Assembly (NCBI RefSeq): GCF_003544855.1
Contig: NZ_CP032101.1
Location: 2,852,001-2,916,000 of the forward strand
Length of the DNA stretch: 64,000 nt
Direction of reading: 5' to 3'
Origin: Malaciobacter marinus
Lineage (GTDB): Bacteria; Campylobacterota; Campylobacteria; Campylobacterales; Arcobacteraceae
A program made the position numbers and the translations under genes. The notes under the pieces were generated by a model. That model was not told where the DNA came from, did not search any database, and worked only from the letters and a program-made list of their open reading frames with translations. Positions 38,362-48,446 of the stretch are shown here, one piece after another. Numbering within the stretch: position 1 is the first letter of the stretch; each line of letters starts with the position of its first letter.

Positions 38362-40900
38362 ATTCACAGTGTAATTCTTTAATTTTATCTAGAACTTCAA
38401 AAACTCTAGTTATATCATTTTCAACTTCTTGTGCTTGATTTAAAATCTCACTATTATCTCTTCCTTGTCCATAATAATCAACTGTTACTTGAACTTTTTC
38501 ATGAATACCTTTATGTAACTTTAATAATTCTTGCCATTCACTTGATTTAGCATAAGGTTCATTTTCATGTTCATCTATCCATTTTCCAAGTTTACAGTTA
38601 TGATGATTCGTTACTTTAAAATCTGCCCCAAGTTTACATTTACAAAAATTATGATTTTTAAATACTATATGGTCTGATTTTAATCTATTTAGTGTGAAAA
38701 TCATTGCTGGGTCACAAATTCTTTTCTTTGAATCCTCATTATATGTTGTACTGCTAATTACATTATTTAAGTTTTGCACCAAGTTTTGTGTATTTTGAGC
38801 CATTGAACTAATATTTGTTGCAAGTGAAGCATTCTCTTGTGTTGCTTTATCCAATGAGTTTACAGTATCATTAATCTGTGTAATAGCTGTTTGTTGTTCT
38901 TTTGAAGCATTTGCAACTTCTGCTATTAAATCAATTGTAGTTTTAATAGTTTCATCTAATTGGTTATAACCATTTAGCATTTTATCAGTAACTTCTTTAC
39001 TTTGTTGTGCTTTTGTTGTAGCACTTTCTACTAACTCTTTAATCTCTTTTGCAGCTTCTGCACTTCTATTTGCTAAGTTTCTTACTTCTTGTGCAACAAC
39101 AGCAAAACCTTTACCAGCTTCGCCAGCAGTTGCAGCTTCCACTGCTGCATTTAATGAAAGAATATTTGTTTGAAATGCTATTTGATCAATCACTGAAATT
39201 GCTTCATGAATTGAGATAACCTCATTACTTAACTCTTCCATAGTATCAACTGTTAAGTGAGCAAGCTTTTTACCATCATCATTTGACTTTGTAACTTCAT
39301 TTGCATGTTGACTCATTTTTTGAGCATTTTCACCACTTTTATAAATAGTAGATGTTATCTCTTCAACTGCAGCTGCTGTTTCTTCAAGTCCTGCTGCTTG
39401 AACATTTGATGATTCACTTAATCTTCGAGAAGCTTCTGATAGTTCATTTGAACTACTTGTTAATTTATAATTTGAATCATCAATTAGTGCCATTACTTCT
39501 GAAATAGTTGATTGAGTTACTTTTAAACCATCTAAAAGTGAAGCAATTAAACCTGTAACTCCATTTATTGATGGAACTTCTGTATCATATTTTGCATGTG
39601 AAAGCTCAACTAATGTATCAGAAATGATATTTAAATTACTTCCAGTTTTTTCAATCATATCATTTATAACATGAATTAATAAGGCAACTTCTTTAGAACT
39701 TGCTTCTTTATTAATTTTATCATTAAATAAACCAGCATTAACTTTTTCTATTACTACACTTGCTTCATGGATAACTTCTCTATCTTTTGAAATGCCCTCT
39801 TGTATAGAATTAAGGTACAAATTAAAACTATTTACAACATCACCTATTTCATCTTTATTTTTTACATCAATATGATTTGCATTTGAATTATTGCTTCTTA
39901 TATTATCAATTGCCATTTTTAAATTTTTAATAGGAGATATAATATTTGCTTTCATATTAAATAATGAGATTATAAAAGTAATAATTAACGATACAATTAA
40001 TATAATTAATGCAACAAATATAAGACTTGTTGCTTTATTTATAGCTAGATGAACAATACTATTAGGTTTAGCAGAGATTGCAATACCTACTTTATTATTT
40101 TCAAAATCTTTTATATCTATATAAGTATATGTATATTTTTCACTACTTTGTAATTTTTCTGATAAAAGATTAGTTAAATCAATACTTTTTAAATCTTCTA
40201 AAAAATTATTATTTATAAATTTTTGTGAAATTAGATACTTGTTCCATAAAACATCTTTATTATTTATATTTGTAACAGCTAAAGATTTATCCATAAGTAA
40301 AATAAATCCCTCTTTGTTACTATCAAAAGCTTTTGCAACTGAATTTATTCCTTGCATAAACTCTAAAGAACCAATATGTTCACCCTCTTGTGAGAATATA
40401 GGAACAACTGATCTTATACTTAGCCCAGCTTTCCCAACCTCAAAAGTATTAATAGCTTTTTTTGTATTATTAACTTTTACTACACTTTTTCTAAAAGAGC
40501 TTAAATCATCACCGAATTTATTTGCTTTCCAACTTCTTAAAAATGAATGATTATCTTTAGTATGAATATGCACTTTAATATTTTTAAAAGGAGTATTACT
40601 TTTCATACTTTGTGATAGCTTTGCTAAAGCTTTTATTGCTAAATCTCTATCATTTGTAACTAATGCTTTTTTTATCATACTATCATTTGCAATTGAAATT
40701 GCATTTGATATTCCAACATCAAATTTTGCTTTAATTCTATCTTTTGAGCTTTTTGACAACTCACTTTTTATACTATTATAAACATCATTTGTTAGCTGGT
40801 TTTTATAGTAGTTTAAAGTAAAGTATCCAATAACTATTGATAAAACTGTTACACTTAATGAGACCAGTGTAAATTTCTTTGAAATAGAAAAATTTTTCAT
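38360..40900 (-). CDS. Methyl-accepting chemotaxis protein with dCache-type sensor and CZB domain
   Basis: 846 residues. A membrane helix lies at about 10-30, a periplasmic double-Cache-like sensor at about 31-290 (HTKDNHSFLRSWK and FGDDLSSFR are dCache_3-like), a second helix at 291-314, and HAMP to about 370. The signalling domain has the conserved tip FQTNILSLNAAVEAATAGEA. The C-terminal chemoreceptor zinc-binding (CZB) domain contains a His in DHIVFK, a Cys in HHNCKLGKW and HKGIH. CZB domains sense zinc or hypochlorite oxidation. Here there are two extra cysteines before it. The ligand of the sensor is unknown. Confidence 0.88.
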   Translation of the reverse strand: MKNFSISKKFTLVSLSVTVLSIVIGYFTLNYYKNQLTNDVYNSIKSELSKSSKDRIKAKFDVGISNAISIANDSMIKKALVTNDRDLAIKALAKLSQSMKSNTPFKNIKVHIHTKDNHSFLRSWKANKFGDDLSSFRKSVVKVNNTKKAINTFEVGKAGLSIRSVVPIFSQEGEHIGSLEFMQGINSVAKAFDSNKEGFILLMDKSLAVTNINNKDVLWNKYLISQKFINNNFLEDLKSIDLTNLLSEKLQSSEKYTYTYIDIKDFENNKVGIAISAKPNSIVHLAINKATSLIFVALIILIVSLIITFIISLFNMKANIISPIKNLKMAIDNIRSNNSNANHIDVKNKDEIGDVVNSFNLYLNSIQEGISKDREVIHEASVVIEKVNAGLFNDKINKEASSKEVALLIHVINDMIEKTGSNLNIISDTLVELSHAKYDTEVPSINGVTGLIASLLDGLKVTQSTISEVMALIDDSNYKLTSSSNELSEASRRLSESSNVQAAGLEETAAAVEEITSTIYKSGENAQKMSQHANEVTKSNDDGKKLAHLTVDTMEELSNEVISIHEAISVIDQIAFQTNILSLNAAVEAATAGEAGKGFAVVAQEVRNLANRSAEAAKEIKELVESATTKAQQSKEVTDKMLNGYNQLDETIKTTIDLIAEVANASKEQQTAITQINDTVNSLDKATQENASLATNISSMAQNTQNLVQNLNNVISSTTYNEDSKKRICDPAMIFTLNRLKSDHIVFKNHNFCKCKLGADFKVTNHHNCKLGKWIDEHENEPYAKSSEWQELLKLHKGIHEKVQVTVDYYGQGRDNSEILNQAQEVENDITRVFEVLDKIKELHCE

Positions 40901-41015
40901 ATTACTTCCCTTAAATTATAATTATTTCTGAAATATTATAGCTTCTATTCTCTTATAATAGTTTAATTAAATAAATTTTATGTAAACGTTATTTTTTTTC
41001 TATATAATATTTTTT

Positions 41016-42143
41016 ATGAGATTTATGATATTTGCAACAATTTTTACAATAGTGTTTATTTTAATGAGTTTATATATTTCAAAAAGATTCATTAAAAAAT
41101 TACATTTTAAAAAAAGATATAAAAACTATTTAAATTATTTCTTAATTATTAATATCTTTGGAATAATAGGATATATGATATTTAGAAGATATCCTATTGT
41201 CCCAAATGAAATATATTTTCTGTTAAGTATTCCTATTGGCATAGTATTCTTATTATTTTCAACAGCAATTATATATGATATTTTTTCTTATTTAATTAAT
41301 ACAAATATAAAAGATGAAAAAAGAAGGGATTTTTTTAAAAGAAGTTTAGATATTGGCTCTATTGCAATTGCAGGATCTATTAATGCAAAAGCTATGTATA
41401 ATGCTAAACATATAGAAATAGAAAAAGTTGATGTTAAGATAAAAGATTTAAAAAAACCTTATAGTATCGTACAAATAAGTGATGTTCATATTGGTGGTTT
41501 AGTTGATAAAAAATTTGTATCATCTCTTGTTAAAACAATAAACACTTTAAATGCTGACATCATTGTAATAACAGGAGATTTAGTAGATACTAATCTAATT
41601 TATGCAAAAGAGGCACTAAATGAATTAAAGAAATTAAAATCAAAATATGGTAATTATTTTATAGTTGGGAATCATGAATATTTTCATAAAGTAAAAAATA
41701 TTATAACTTATGTTAACTCTTTAGGAATAAAAGTACTTGAAAATGAAAATGTTTATATTGGAGAAAAGAATTTAGGCTTTAACCTTGTTGGAGTTTATGA
41801 TATCTTTGGACATAGTTATGGTTCTTATCAACCTGATATAAAAAAAGCTTTAAATAATAAACAAAACTCTCCAACAGTTTTATTGTCCCATCAACCAAAA
41901 TATGTAGAGGAATTAAAATCAACAAAAGAGATTGATTTAATTTTAAGTGGTCATACACATGGTGGACAAATAGTACCATTTAATCTTTTAGTAAAACTTC
42001 AACAACCTTATATAAGAGGTCTATATAAACATAATAATACAACTCAAATTTATGTAAATAAAGGTACAGGATTTTGGGGACCACCTATGAGACTAGGTGC
42101 TAGTTCAGAAATTACTCTTTTAAAACTTACTTCTATTGATTAA
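41016..42143 (+). CDS. Membrane-anchored metallophosphoesterase
   Basis: 375 residues. Three to four hydrophobic segments occupy about 1-125, followed by a calcineurin-like phosphoesterase domain: ISDVHIGG, TGDLVD, GNHEY, LLSHQP and SGHTHGGQ carry the two-metal ligands. A Tat-like RRDFFKRSLDIGSIAIAG segment lies near 103-120. The group includes YaeI/LpxG-like lipid phosphodiesterases acting at the membrane. A shorter paralogue without the membrane part is at 50.4 kb. Confidence 0.82.
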   Translation: MRFMIFATIFTIVFILMSLYISKRFIKKLHFKKRYKNYLNYFLIINIFGIIGYMIFRRYPIVPNEIYFLLSIPIGIVFLLFSTAIIYDIFSYLINTNIKDEKRRDFFKRSLDIGSIAIAGSINAKAMYNAKHIEIEKVDVKIKDLKKPYSIVQISDVHIGGLVDKKFVSSLVKTINTLNADIIVITGDLVDTNLIYAKEALNELKKLKSKYGNYFIVGNHEYFHKVKNIITYVNSLGIKVLENENVYIGEKNLGFNLVGVYDIFGHSYGSYQPDIKKALNNKQNSPTVLLSHQPKYVEELKSTKEIDLILSGHTHGGQIVPFNLLVKLQQPYIRGLYKHNNTTQIYVNKGTGFWGPPMRLGASSEITLLKLTSID

Positions 42144-42202
42144 CATCATTGTTTTTATTTTAAATTTTATATAAAATTTAAAAACTTAAATAAAGAGTTA
42201 CA

Positions 42203-42550
42203 ATGACAAATGAAAAATTTAAAATAGAAATAGATACTTTAAAAAAGTTTTTTGAACTTTATTGTAAAAATAAACATCAAGATATAAACTCTTTTACAAA
42301 AAATTTAGTTTATAAAGATGAAATTTTTAAAATAGATTTGCATTTATGCACCAAATGTAAAGAAGATATTGAATACTGTTTTCAAAGATTGCTAGAATGC
42401 CCACATGAAATAAAGCCAAGATGTAGAAAGTGTCCAAATCCTTGCTATGAAAAACCTCAATGGAAAAAGACTGCTAAAATAATGAAATATAGTGGTGTTA
42501 GATTAGGGTTTAATTCTATAAAATCAAAGTTAAAAAAAATGCTCAAGTAA
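42203..42550 (+). CDS. YgbA/nitrous-oxide-stimulated-promoter family protein
   Basis: 115 residues rich in cysteine. LHLCTKCKEDIEYCFQRLLECPHE and the C-terminal RCRKCPNPCYEKPQWKK match the YgbA_NO family. Family members are induced under nitrosative conditions in E. coli (NsrR regulon); the biochemical role is unclear. The cysteine spacing suggests metal binding. Monocistronic. Confidence 0.82.
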   Translation: MTNEKFKIEIDTLKKFFELYCKNKHQDINSFTKNLVYKDEIFKIDLHLCTKCKEDIEYCFQRLLECPHEIKPRCRKCPNPCYEKPQWKKTAKIMKYSGVRLGFNSIKSKLKKMLK

Positions 42551-42569
42551 AGAAAATCTTTACTTGAGC
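42541..42569 (+). terminator. Hairpin at the YgbA-family gene end
   Basis: GCTCAAGTAAAG and CTTTACTTGAGC pair perfectly over 12 bp with an AAAAT loop; the left arm contains the stop codon. It separates this gene from convergent hsp20. Confidence 0.6.
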
Positions 42570-42600
42570 TACTCAAAAAATATGTGCTTTTAATTATGTA

Positions 42601-43014
42601 TTATTTAATTTCAATAGTTTTTTTATGTTTATCTTCAGCTAATTTTGGGACTATTACTTCCAAAACCCCATCATTATAATTAGCATCAATATTCTCTTTA
42701 TCTGCATTTTCTGGCAGAGTAAAGCTTCTTGTAAATTTACCAAAAGATGTCTCTACTTTATAGTAATCTTCTTCTTTAATTTCTTCTTTTGTTTTTCTCT
42801 CACCTGAAATAGTTACAACATCTTTATTTATATCTACTTTAATATTCTCTTTTTTAACTCCAGGTAAATCAACATCTATATGGTAAGCAAACTCACCTTC
42901 TCTTGTATTTACCATAGGAACAAATCCACTTACACCTTCTTTTTGTGTTGGATTATAAAATCTTTTTTCAAACTCTGCAATATCTTTAAATGGGTCAAAT
43001 CTTGTAAGTAACAT
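42601..43014 (-). CDS. Hsp20-family small heat shock protein
   Basis: 137 residues. It has the alpha-crystallin domain with DVDLPGVKKENIKVDI at about 48-63, and ANYNDGVLEVIVPK with the strand-8/9 core near the C-terminus. The tail ends in KKTIEIK, containing an I-x-I-like motif used in oligomer assembly. The protein holds unfolded proteins for refolding. Its promoter carries two CIRCE-like operators (next entry), so HrcA control is likely. Confidence 0.93.
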   Translation of the reverse strand: MLLTRFDPFKDIAEFEKRFYNPTQKEGVSGFVPMVNTREGEFAYHIDVDLPGVKKENIKVDINKDVVTISGERKTKEEIKEEDYYKVETSFGKFTRSFTLPENADKENIDANYNDGVLEVIVPKLAEDKHKKTIEIK

Positions 43015-43072
43015 TATAAACTCCTTTTTTAAAAGTTATTCTTCTTGATAGTTTTTTTATCAAGTAAATGTA

Positions 43073-43102
43073 ATTATATCAAATATTTTTAGCACTTGTC
43101 AA
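43073..43102 (-). promoter_or_regulatory. hsp20 promoter
   Basis: Minus-strand TTGACA (43097-43102) and TATAAT (43073-43078), 18 bases apart, about 60 bases before the hsp20 start. The -35 box lies inside the proximal CIRCE-like element. Confidence 0.85.
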
Positions 43103-43115
43103 GAGTTAGTGCTAA
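43089..43115. promoter_or_regulatory. CIRCE-like HrcA operator, proximal
   Basis: TTAGCACTT - 9 bases - TAGTGCTAA, with 8 of 9 positions pairing. It overlaps the hsp20 -35 box. The classical CIRCE element is TTAGCACTC-N9-GAGTGCTAA. Confidence 0.8.
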
Positions 43116-43129
43116 TATTTTATATTTTT

Positions 43130-43156
43130 TTAGCACTTTTTTAATACAAGTGCTAA
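43130..43156. promoter_or_regulatory. CIRCE-like HrcA operator, distal
   Basis: TTAGCACTT - 9 bases - AAGTGCTAA, a perfect inverted repeat with CIRCE spacing, 41 bases from the proximal copy (four helical turns). Confidence 0.85.
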
Positions 43157-43167
43157 GTAGTGATTAT

Positions 43168-43197
43168 AAAAAAAGGGAAAGAGATATACTCTTTCCC
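43168..43197 (-). terminator. typA intrinsic terminator
   Basis: On the minus strand GGGAAAGAG and CTCTTTCCC form a 9-bp stem around TATAT, followed by seven T. It ends typA and insulates the hsp20 promoter. Confidence 0.9.
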
Positions 43198-43221
43198 TAG
43201 ATTTAATATTATCTAATGAAT

Positions 43222-45039
43222 TTAATCAGCAAATTTAACTTTTTTTGCATTTCTTTTTCTAATTGTTGGATCTAAATCTCTTTTTCTTATTCTAATAGAT
43301 TTTGGAGTAACTTCAACAAGTTCATCATCTTCAATCCACTCTAGTGCATATTCTAATGTTAAAGCTCTTGGAGGAACAAGTTTAATAGCATCATCACTTC
43401 CACTTGCTCTTACATTTGTAAGTGCTTTTCCTTTGATTGGGTTAACATCTAAATCGTTTGATTTTGCGTGCTCTCCTACTACTATTCCAATATATACTTT
43501 ATCTTGAGGTTTAATAAACATAACCCCTCTATCTTGTAAGTTAAAAATAGAATAACCTAAAGCTTCTCCATTTTCCATTGAAACTAATGCACCATGTTTT
43601 CTAGATTCAACCATACCTGAATGTGGTCTAAAATCTAAAAATGAATGGTTCATAACACCCTCACCTTTAGTATCAGTTAAAAATTCAGTTCTAATTCCAA
43701 TAAGTCCACGCGCTGGGATTTCAAACTCTAATCTTGTAGAACCTGTACCCATTGGTACCATATTTGTCATATTAGCTTTTCTTTTTCCTAATTTTTCAAT
43801 AATAGTTCCAGTGTAATCATTTGGTGTATCAATTACTAAATGCTCAAATGGTTCTAATATTACACCATTTTCTTCTTTTGTAATAACTTCTGGTCTTCCA
43901 ATAGAAAATTCAAAACCTTCTCTTCTCATATTTTCAGCCAAAATTGTAATTTGAAGCTCACCTCTACCATTAACTTTAAATTTACCCTCACCTGTTTGCT
44001 CATAATTCATAGCAATATTTGTATTCATTTCAGAATCAAGTCTTTCTTGGATTTTATTTGAAGTTACATATTTACCCTCAGTACCTGCTAATGGTGAGTC
44101 ATTTACTGCAAATGTAACTGAAAGAGTTGGCTCTTCAATATGCATAGGATCTAATGGCATTGGATTATTTGGATCACACAATGAATCACCTACATCAATA
44201 GTTTCAAATCCTGCAACAGCAACAATATCACCTGCACCTGCTGTTTTTACTTCAACTCTATCTAGACCTTTAAAACCGATAAGTTTAGTAACTCTACCCT
44301 TAACTTTTTCTCCATCAGCTTTGCATAAAAGAACAGTTTCACCTTGAGTAATAGTACCATTAAAAATTCTTGCAATACCAATTTTTCCAATAAAGTTATC
44401 ATAATCAAGTGTAAATACTTGAAGTTGAAGACCGTTTTCTTCACTTCCTTTTGGTTTTGGAACTTCATTTAAAATAGTTTCAAATAAAGGAGTTAAAGAT
44501 TTTTTCTCATCTTCTAATTCATGCATTGCATAACCATCTCTTGCTGCTGCATAAATTACTGGAAATTCAAGTTGTTCATCAGTTGCATCCATTTGTGCAA
44601 ATAGGTCAAATACTTCATCAACAACTCTATCAGGTTCACCAGCTGGTTTATCAATTTTATTTACAACAACAATTGGTCTATGTCCTAATTCAAGAGTTTT
44701 TTTAACAACAAATTTTGTTTGAGGCATAACTCCCTCTTGTGCATCTACTAGAAGTAATACAGAGTCAACCATTTTTAAAACCCTCTCTACTTCTCCACCA
44801 AAATCAGCATGTCCTGGAGTATCAATAATATTAATTCTTACACCCTCATAATCAATAGCAGTGTTCTTAGAAAGAATAGTAATTCCTCTTTCTTTTTCAA
44901 TATCATTGTTATCCATAACTCTTTCATCTACTTCTTGGTGTGCAGAAAAAGTCCCAGATTGTTTTAATAGTTCATCTACAAGTGTAGTTTTACCATGGTC
45001 AACGTGTGCAATAACTGCAATGTTTCTAATATCTCTCAT
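43222..45039 (-). CDS. typA: Translational GTPase TypA/BipA
   Basis: 605 residues, the usual size. It is a ribosome-associated GTPase needed for 50S assembly and growth under stress. HVDHGKTTL near 12-20 is the P-loop, [15 protein letters not shown] is switch II, and NKIDKP is the specificity motif. EF-G-like domains III and V and the TypA-specific C-terminal domain follow. Monocistronic. Confidence 0.96.
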   Translation of the reverse strand: MRDIRNIAVIAHVDHGKTTLVDELLKQSGTFSAHQEVDERVMDNNDIEKERGITILSKNTAIDYEGVRINIIDTPGHADFGGEVERVLKMVDSVLLLVDAQEGVMPQTKFVVKKTLELGHRPIVVVNKIDKPAGEPDRVVDEVFDLFAQMDATDEQLEFPVIYAAARDGYAMHELEDEKKSLTPLFETILNEVPKPKGSEENGLQLQVFTLDYDNFIGKIGIARIFNGTITQGETVLLCKADGEKVKGRVTKLIGFKGLDRVEVKTAGAGDIVAVAGFETIDVGDSLCDPNNPMPLDPMHIEEPTLSVTFAVNDSPLAGTEGKYVTSNKIQERLDSEMNTNIAMNYEQTGEGKFKVNGRGELQITILAENMRREGFEFSIGRPEVITKEENGVILEPFEHLVIDTPNDYTGTIIEKLGKRKANMTNMVPMGTGSTRLEFEIPARGLIGIRTEFLTDTKGEGVMNHSFLDFRPHSGMVESRKHGALVSMENGEALGYSIFNLQDRGVMFIKPQDKVYIGIVVGEHAKSNDLDVNPIKGKALTNVRASGSDDAIKLVPPRALTLEYALEWIEDDELVEVTPKSIRIRKRDLDPTIRKRNAKKVKFAD

Positions 45040-45130
45040 TTATTCTCTTTAAAGTTAATTTTCCGCGATTATACTAAAAACCAACTTAAATTAAGCTCTT
45101 TTTCATAAATTACCTTTAGATGAATAAAAA

Positions 45131-45158
45131 TTCATATTTAATTCATAAACTATTCATT
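45131..45158 (+). promoter_or_regulatory. ATTCAT x3 direct repeat, putative response-regulator site
   Basis: ATTCAT occurs at 45131, 45142 and 45153, an exact 11-bp period, 43 bases before the first gene of the ABC/oxidase-like operon. About ten bases after the last copy lies GATAAAT, a possible -10. The same hexamer at the same period lies in front of the response regulator gene at 51.1 kb. OmpR-type regulators bind such helical-turn direct repeats. Confidence 0.65.
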
Positions 45159-45200
45159 AGTACTTGATAAATTTTCATAAATAATAAAAAAAGGAAAAAA

Positions 45201-46280
45201 ATGCCATACGCTTTTAAAGCAATAAAAGCAAATAGCTTAAAAACATCACTTATAATCTTAAGTTTAGTTTTTTCTATTAGTTCAATTTTCTTAATCACTT
45301 CAATATCAAATGGGATAGTTTCTATGTACTCTTCAATGTTAAAAAGCGATGGGGATATCATAATTACTCAAAAAAAGATTTCAGATACATTTTTTTCAAA
45401 TGTTAATATAAATCTAATTGAGAAAATTAAGACATTAAATGAAGTTACAAAAACATCTGCAATAATTGTTGCAGCTTCCATAGTAGAAGACTTACCAATT
45501 GTTGCTGTTTATGGAGTTAGTAAAAATAGATTTGAAAACTACAAATTAATCAAAGGTTCATATCCAAAACAAAATGAAGTGCTTTTAGGAAAATCAATAT
45601 ATGAGAATCTAAAAAACAAAAATGAAGTTTTAATTTCAAATAACAAATACAAAATCTCTGGAGTATTTCAAAGTGATATAGGTTTTGAAAATGGTGGTGT
45701 CGTATTAAATATCAGTGATGCAAGTATCATTTTTAACAAAAGTACTTCAATGATTATGGTAAATAGCAAAATAGACACAGATATAGAAAAGCTAGTATCC
45801 AAAATAAATCTTTTAGATAAAAATATTGAAGCAAAGTCTACAAATAGCTTTGTAGAGAACTACAACCAATTTAAAATAATAAAAACCTCATCAAATGTGA
45901 TTTCATTTATCTCTTTTTGTATGGGACTTTTAACTATTGCTTCAATTTTAAGTATAACTATAAACCAAAGAAAAAGTGAATTTGGAATTAAAAGAGCCCT
46001 TGGTATTTCTATGAATAAGATAGTTTTACAAATTATTAATGAATCTCTAATTTTAGGAATTTTTAGCTTTATCATTGCCTTTGGTATCTCAAGTTTGGTT
46101 TTATATTTTATTAAAAACAGTTCTTTTTTACATGGTTATGTAAATGGTGAAATTAGTTTTGAAATAGCTATTTTTATTCTTTTTACAACTTTAGCTATCT
46201 CTATTTTAGGCTCAATTATTCCTGCACTAAATGCTTCAAAAACTGATCCAATGGTTTTAATACAAGGAGATAGAATATGA
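45201..46280 (+). CDS. ABC transporter permease (FtsX/MacB type)
   Basis: 359 residues. A membrane helix at about 13-35, an extracytoplasmic domain (about 40-235), then three helices near 237-260, 280-305 and 325-345. SIIPALNASKTDPMVLIQGD ends the protein with the usual FtsX-family motif. These permeases work by mechanotransmission for lipoprotein or toxin export. It overlaps the ATPase gene by 4 bases. The substrate is unknown. Confidence 0.85.
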   Translation: MPYAFKAIKANSLKTSLIILSLVFSISSIFLITSISNGIVSMYSSMLKSDGDIIITQKKISDTFFSNVNINLIEKIKTLNEVTKTSAIIVAASIVEDLPIVAVYGVSKNRFENYKLIKGSYPKQNEVLLGKSIYENLKNKNEVLISNNKYKISGVFQSDIGFENGGVVLNISDASIIFNKSTSMIMVNSKIDTDIEKLVSKINLLDKNIEAKSTNSFVENYNQFKIIKTSSNVISFISFCMGLLTIASILSITINQRKSEFGIKRALGISMNKIVLQIINESLILGIFSFIIAFGISSLVLYFIKNSSFLHGYVNGEISFEIAIFILFTTLAISILGSIIPALNASKTDPMVLIQGDRI

Positions 46281-46897
46281 TTACTTTAAAAAACATCTGT
46301 AAAAACTATGATAAAGAACTAGTTTTAAAAAATATAAACCTAAATATAAAAAAAGGTTCTTTTACAGCACTTATAGGAGAAAGTGGTAGTGGGAAGACAA
46401 CTCTTTTATCTATCTTATCAACTTTATTAAAACCAAACTCTGGTGAAATTATCTTTGAAAATGTAAACTATAATAAAATTAAAAATATAGATAAATTTAG
46501 ACAAAAAAATATTGGGTTTGTTTTTCAGTTTCACTATTTAATAAACTATTTAAGTGTAAAAGAGAATATACTTCTTGCAAACGAAAAAGCAAGTCTTGCA
46601 GAAATAAATAACTTACTTTCACTTTTAGATATCTCAAAACTCATTAATTCTTACCCAAATGAAATATCAGGAGGCCAAAGACAAAGAGTTGCAATAGCAA
46701 GAGCTTTAATAAATAACCCTCGTGTTGTTTTTGCAGATGAACCAACAGGAAATTTAGACTCTAAAAACTCATTAAATGTATTTAATATCTTTAAAAAACT
46801 ATCAAAAGAAGGGGTAACTATTATAGTGGCTACTCATGATAAAAGCTTAGCAAAACTTGCTGATAATATAGTGGAGGTAAAAGATGGACAACTTTAA
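46277..46897 (+). CDS. ABC transporter ATPase (LolD/MacB type)
   Basis: 206 residues. Walker A GESGSGKTTLL lies near 35-45, the Q-loop at FVFQFHYL, the signature SGGQRQRVAIARAL, and Walker B VVFADEPTGNLDS. The LDS ending and length place it with LolD/MacB ATPases, partner of the preceding permease. It overlaps the oxidase-like gene by 14 bases, a strong sign of coupled translation. Confidence 0.9.
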   Translation: MITLKNICKNYDKELVLKNINLNIKKGSFTALIGESGSGKTTLLSILSTLLKPNSGEIIFENVNYNKIKNIDKFRQKNIGFVFQFHYLINYLSVKENILLANEKASLAEINNLLSLLDISKLINSYPNEISGGQRQRVAIARALINNPRVVFADEPTGNLDSKNSLNVFNIFKKLSKEGVTIIVATHDKSLAKLADNIVEVKDGQL

Positions 46898-48446
46898 TAT
46901 TTTTATTGAAAAACAGTTTAGAATATCTTTAGTTTTTTTCTTTTTAGGTCTATTTTTTGGTATTTTATACTCTGTAAATTTACTTGGTGTTTTTATTGAT
47001 TCAGCAACATTAAACCCAGTAAATATAAGAAGCTTACATATTTCTCTTATGCTTTATGGTTTTATTCCACTTATGCTTTCATATTTGCCTTTTTTACTTA
47101 TAAACAAAGAAGTGGGCTTTTGCAAAGATGGGCTTTTTTACTTAAATTTATATACTATCTTTTGGTATATCTTTTTAATATTTATGATTTCTTCACTTCT
47201 TTTTGGAAATACAAGAGGTTTAGCTTTTTATGATTTCCCCTATGAGCTAAACTTTATTCTAAGTCTTGCTGGAGTTTTTTATATCATTGCTCTGTACAAA
47301 TTTATTAAGCAATATGATGTTAAACCTTTATGGGTTAAAGTCTCTTTATATATTGTAGTTGCAGCTCCCCTTACACTTTTAGTTCTTATGAATCCTACAA
47401 TTGGGCAAGTAGAAAAAACAGTTACTGGGCCCCATGGAGACAATACACTAGGGATGAGCTTTGCTTTAATTCCAATTTACTTTTTAATCATCAAACTTCT
47501 AAGCCAAAATGAGTTTAAAGCTAGATGGAATATTTTTTGGATTACTCCTTTATTTTTTTATATTATCTCAGTTCTTTATAGAAGTTTTATAGGAGAGCTA
47601 ACTTATAACCAAGAGTGGTTTTTCCAATATCTTACACTACTTTATATACCTTTATTATATAGATGGTATAAAGATGCAAAGATAGAAAAATTTGCAAAAC
47701 TTGCACTTCTTATTTCTATCGCTTCATTTCTTTTTGTGGATATTGAAGGAAATATTTTGTTTATTCCACAAATTAGATGGTTATTTCATAGAAATGATTT
47801 AATAGTAGCTCATGCTCATGTTGCTATGGGAATTTCTGTTTTTTTTATGGTTATCTCAATGTTTGTTTCGCATATAAAAGAGCTTCAAACACTGAAATTT
47901 TATAGCTTTTATCTTTTTGGTATTATAGGAATATTTACTGTTTTATCTCTTAGTGGATTTGTTCAAGCAGGAGTTTTAAATGCTTCTATTTATAACTTTT
48001 GGATTGCAAGAACTATCTTTGGAATATTTGCTTTTCTTTCAGTTTTAGCCTTTGTAAATATGAAGTTCAAACTTACAAACTTACAAAAGTATAACCTTTT
48101 TGGCTTTTTAAATGATGGTTTAGGGGGAGTGTTTTTAATCCTTCTTGCTAGTTTTATCTACCCAAGTCTAAATTTTAGTTTTGAAGGGAAATATGAATAT
48201 ATCGTTTTTGCTTTTGTAAGTATAACTGGACTTATTCACTTCTTAGCTTTAAAGTATAAAGAGTATGAATCAATACTTACAAAAATAACTGTTTTCATTA
48301 GAGTTTTTATTAGCTCACTATTTTTCTCACTTTATACAGCAGGAACTTTAGAAATTGTTGCACTATTTATATCAGCTTTTGATATTTCAATGGTGATTTT
48401 TTATCTACTTTATTTTTATAAAAAGGAGCAATTATGCAAAAATTAG
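46884..48446 (+). CDS. Heme-copper oxidase subunit I-like membrane protein lacking CuB ligands
   Basis: 520 residues with about 14 hydrophobic segments. RSLHISLMLYGF gives H52 at the place of the low-spin heme ligand in helix II of CcoN. IVAHAHVAMGI gives H310 and H312, like the H-x-H of helix X that holds the high-spin and low-spin hemes. GPHGDNTLGMSF at 182-193 resembles the CcoN helix VI segment (GHNAVGFF), with Asp where the CuB histidine would lie. The next helix (YRSFIGELTYNQEWFF, 232-247) has no HH pair. Heme binding without a CuB site is thus predicted. Overlaps both neighbours. The reaction, if any, is unknown. Confidence 0.6.
   Translation: MDNFNIFIEKQFRISLVFFFLGLFFGILYSVNLLGVFIDSATLNPVNIRSLHISLMLYGFIPLMLSYLPFLLINKEVGFCKDGLFYLNLYTIFWYIFLIFMISSLLFGNTRGLAFYDFPYELNFILSLAGVFYIIALYKFIKQYDVKPLWVKVSLYIVVAAPLTLLVLMNPTIGQVEKTVTGPHGDNTLGMSFALIPIYFLIIKLLSQNEFKARWNIFWITPLFFYIISVLYRSFIGELTYNQEWFFQYLTLLYIPLLYRWYKDAKIEKFAKLALLISIASFLFVDIEGNILFIPQIRWLFHRNDLIVAHAHVAMGISVFFMVISMFVSHIKELQTLKFYSFYLFGIIGIFTVLSLSGFVQAGVLNASIYNFWIARTIFGIFAFLSVLAFVNMKFKLTNLQKYNLFGFLNDGLGGVFLILLASFIYPSLNFSFEGKYEYIVFAFVSITGLIHFLALKYKEYESILTKITVFIRVFISSLFFSLYTAGTLEIVALFISAFDISMVIFYLLYFYKKEQLCKN

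Noticed and set aside
41016-42550. Horizontal transfer signs around the metallophosphoesterase and YgbA genes.
   Set aside because: Base composition and codon use look like the neighbours, and no mobile element, integrase or tRNA end is close.
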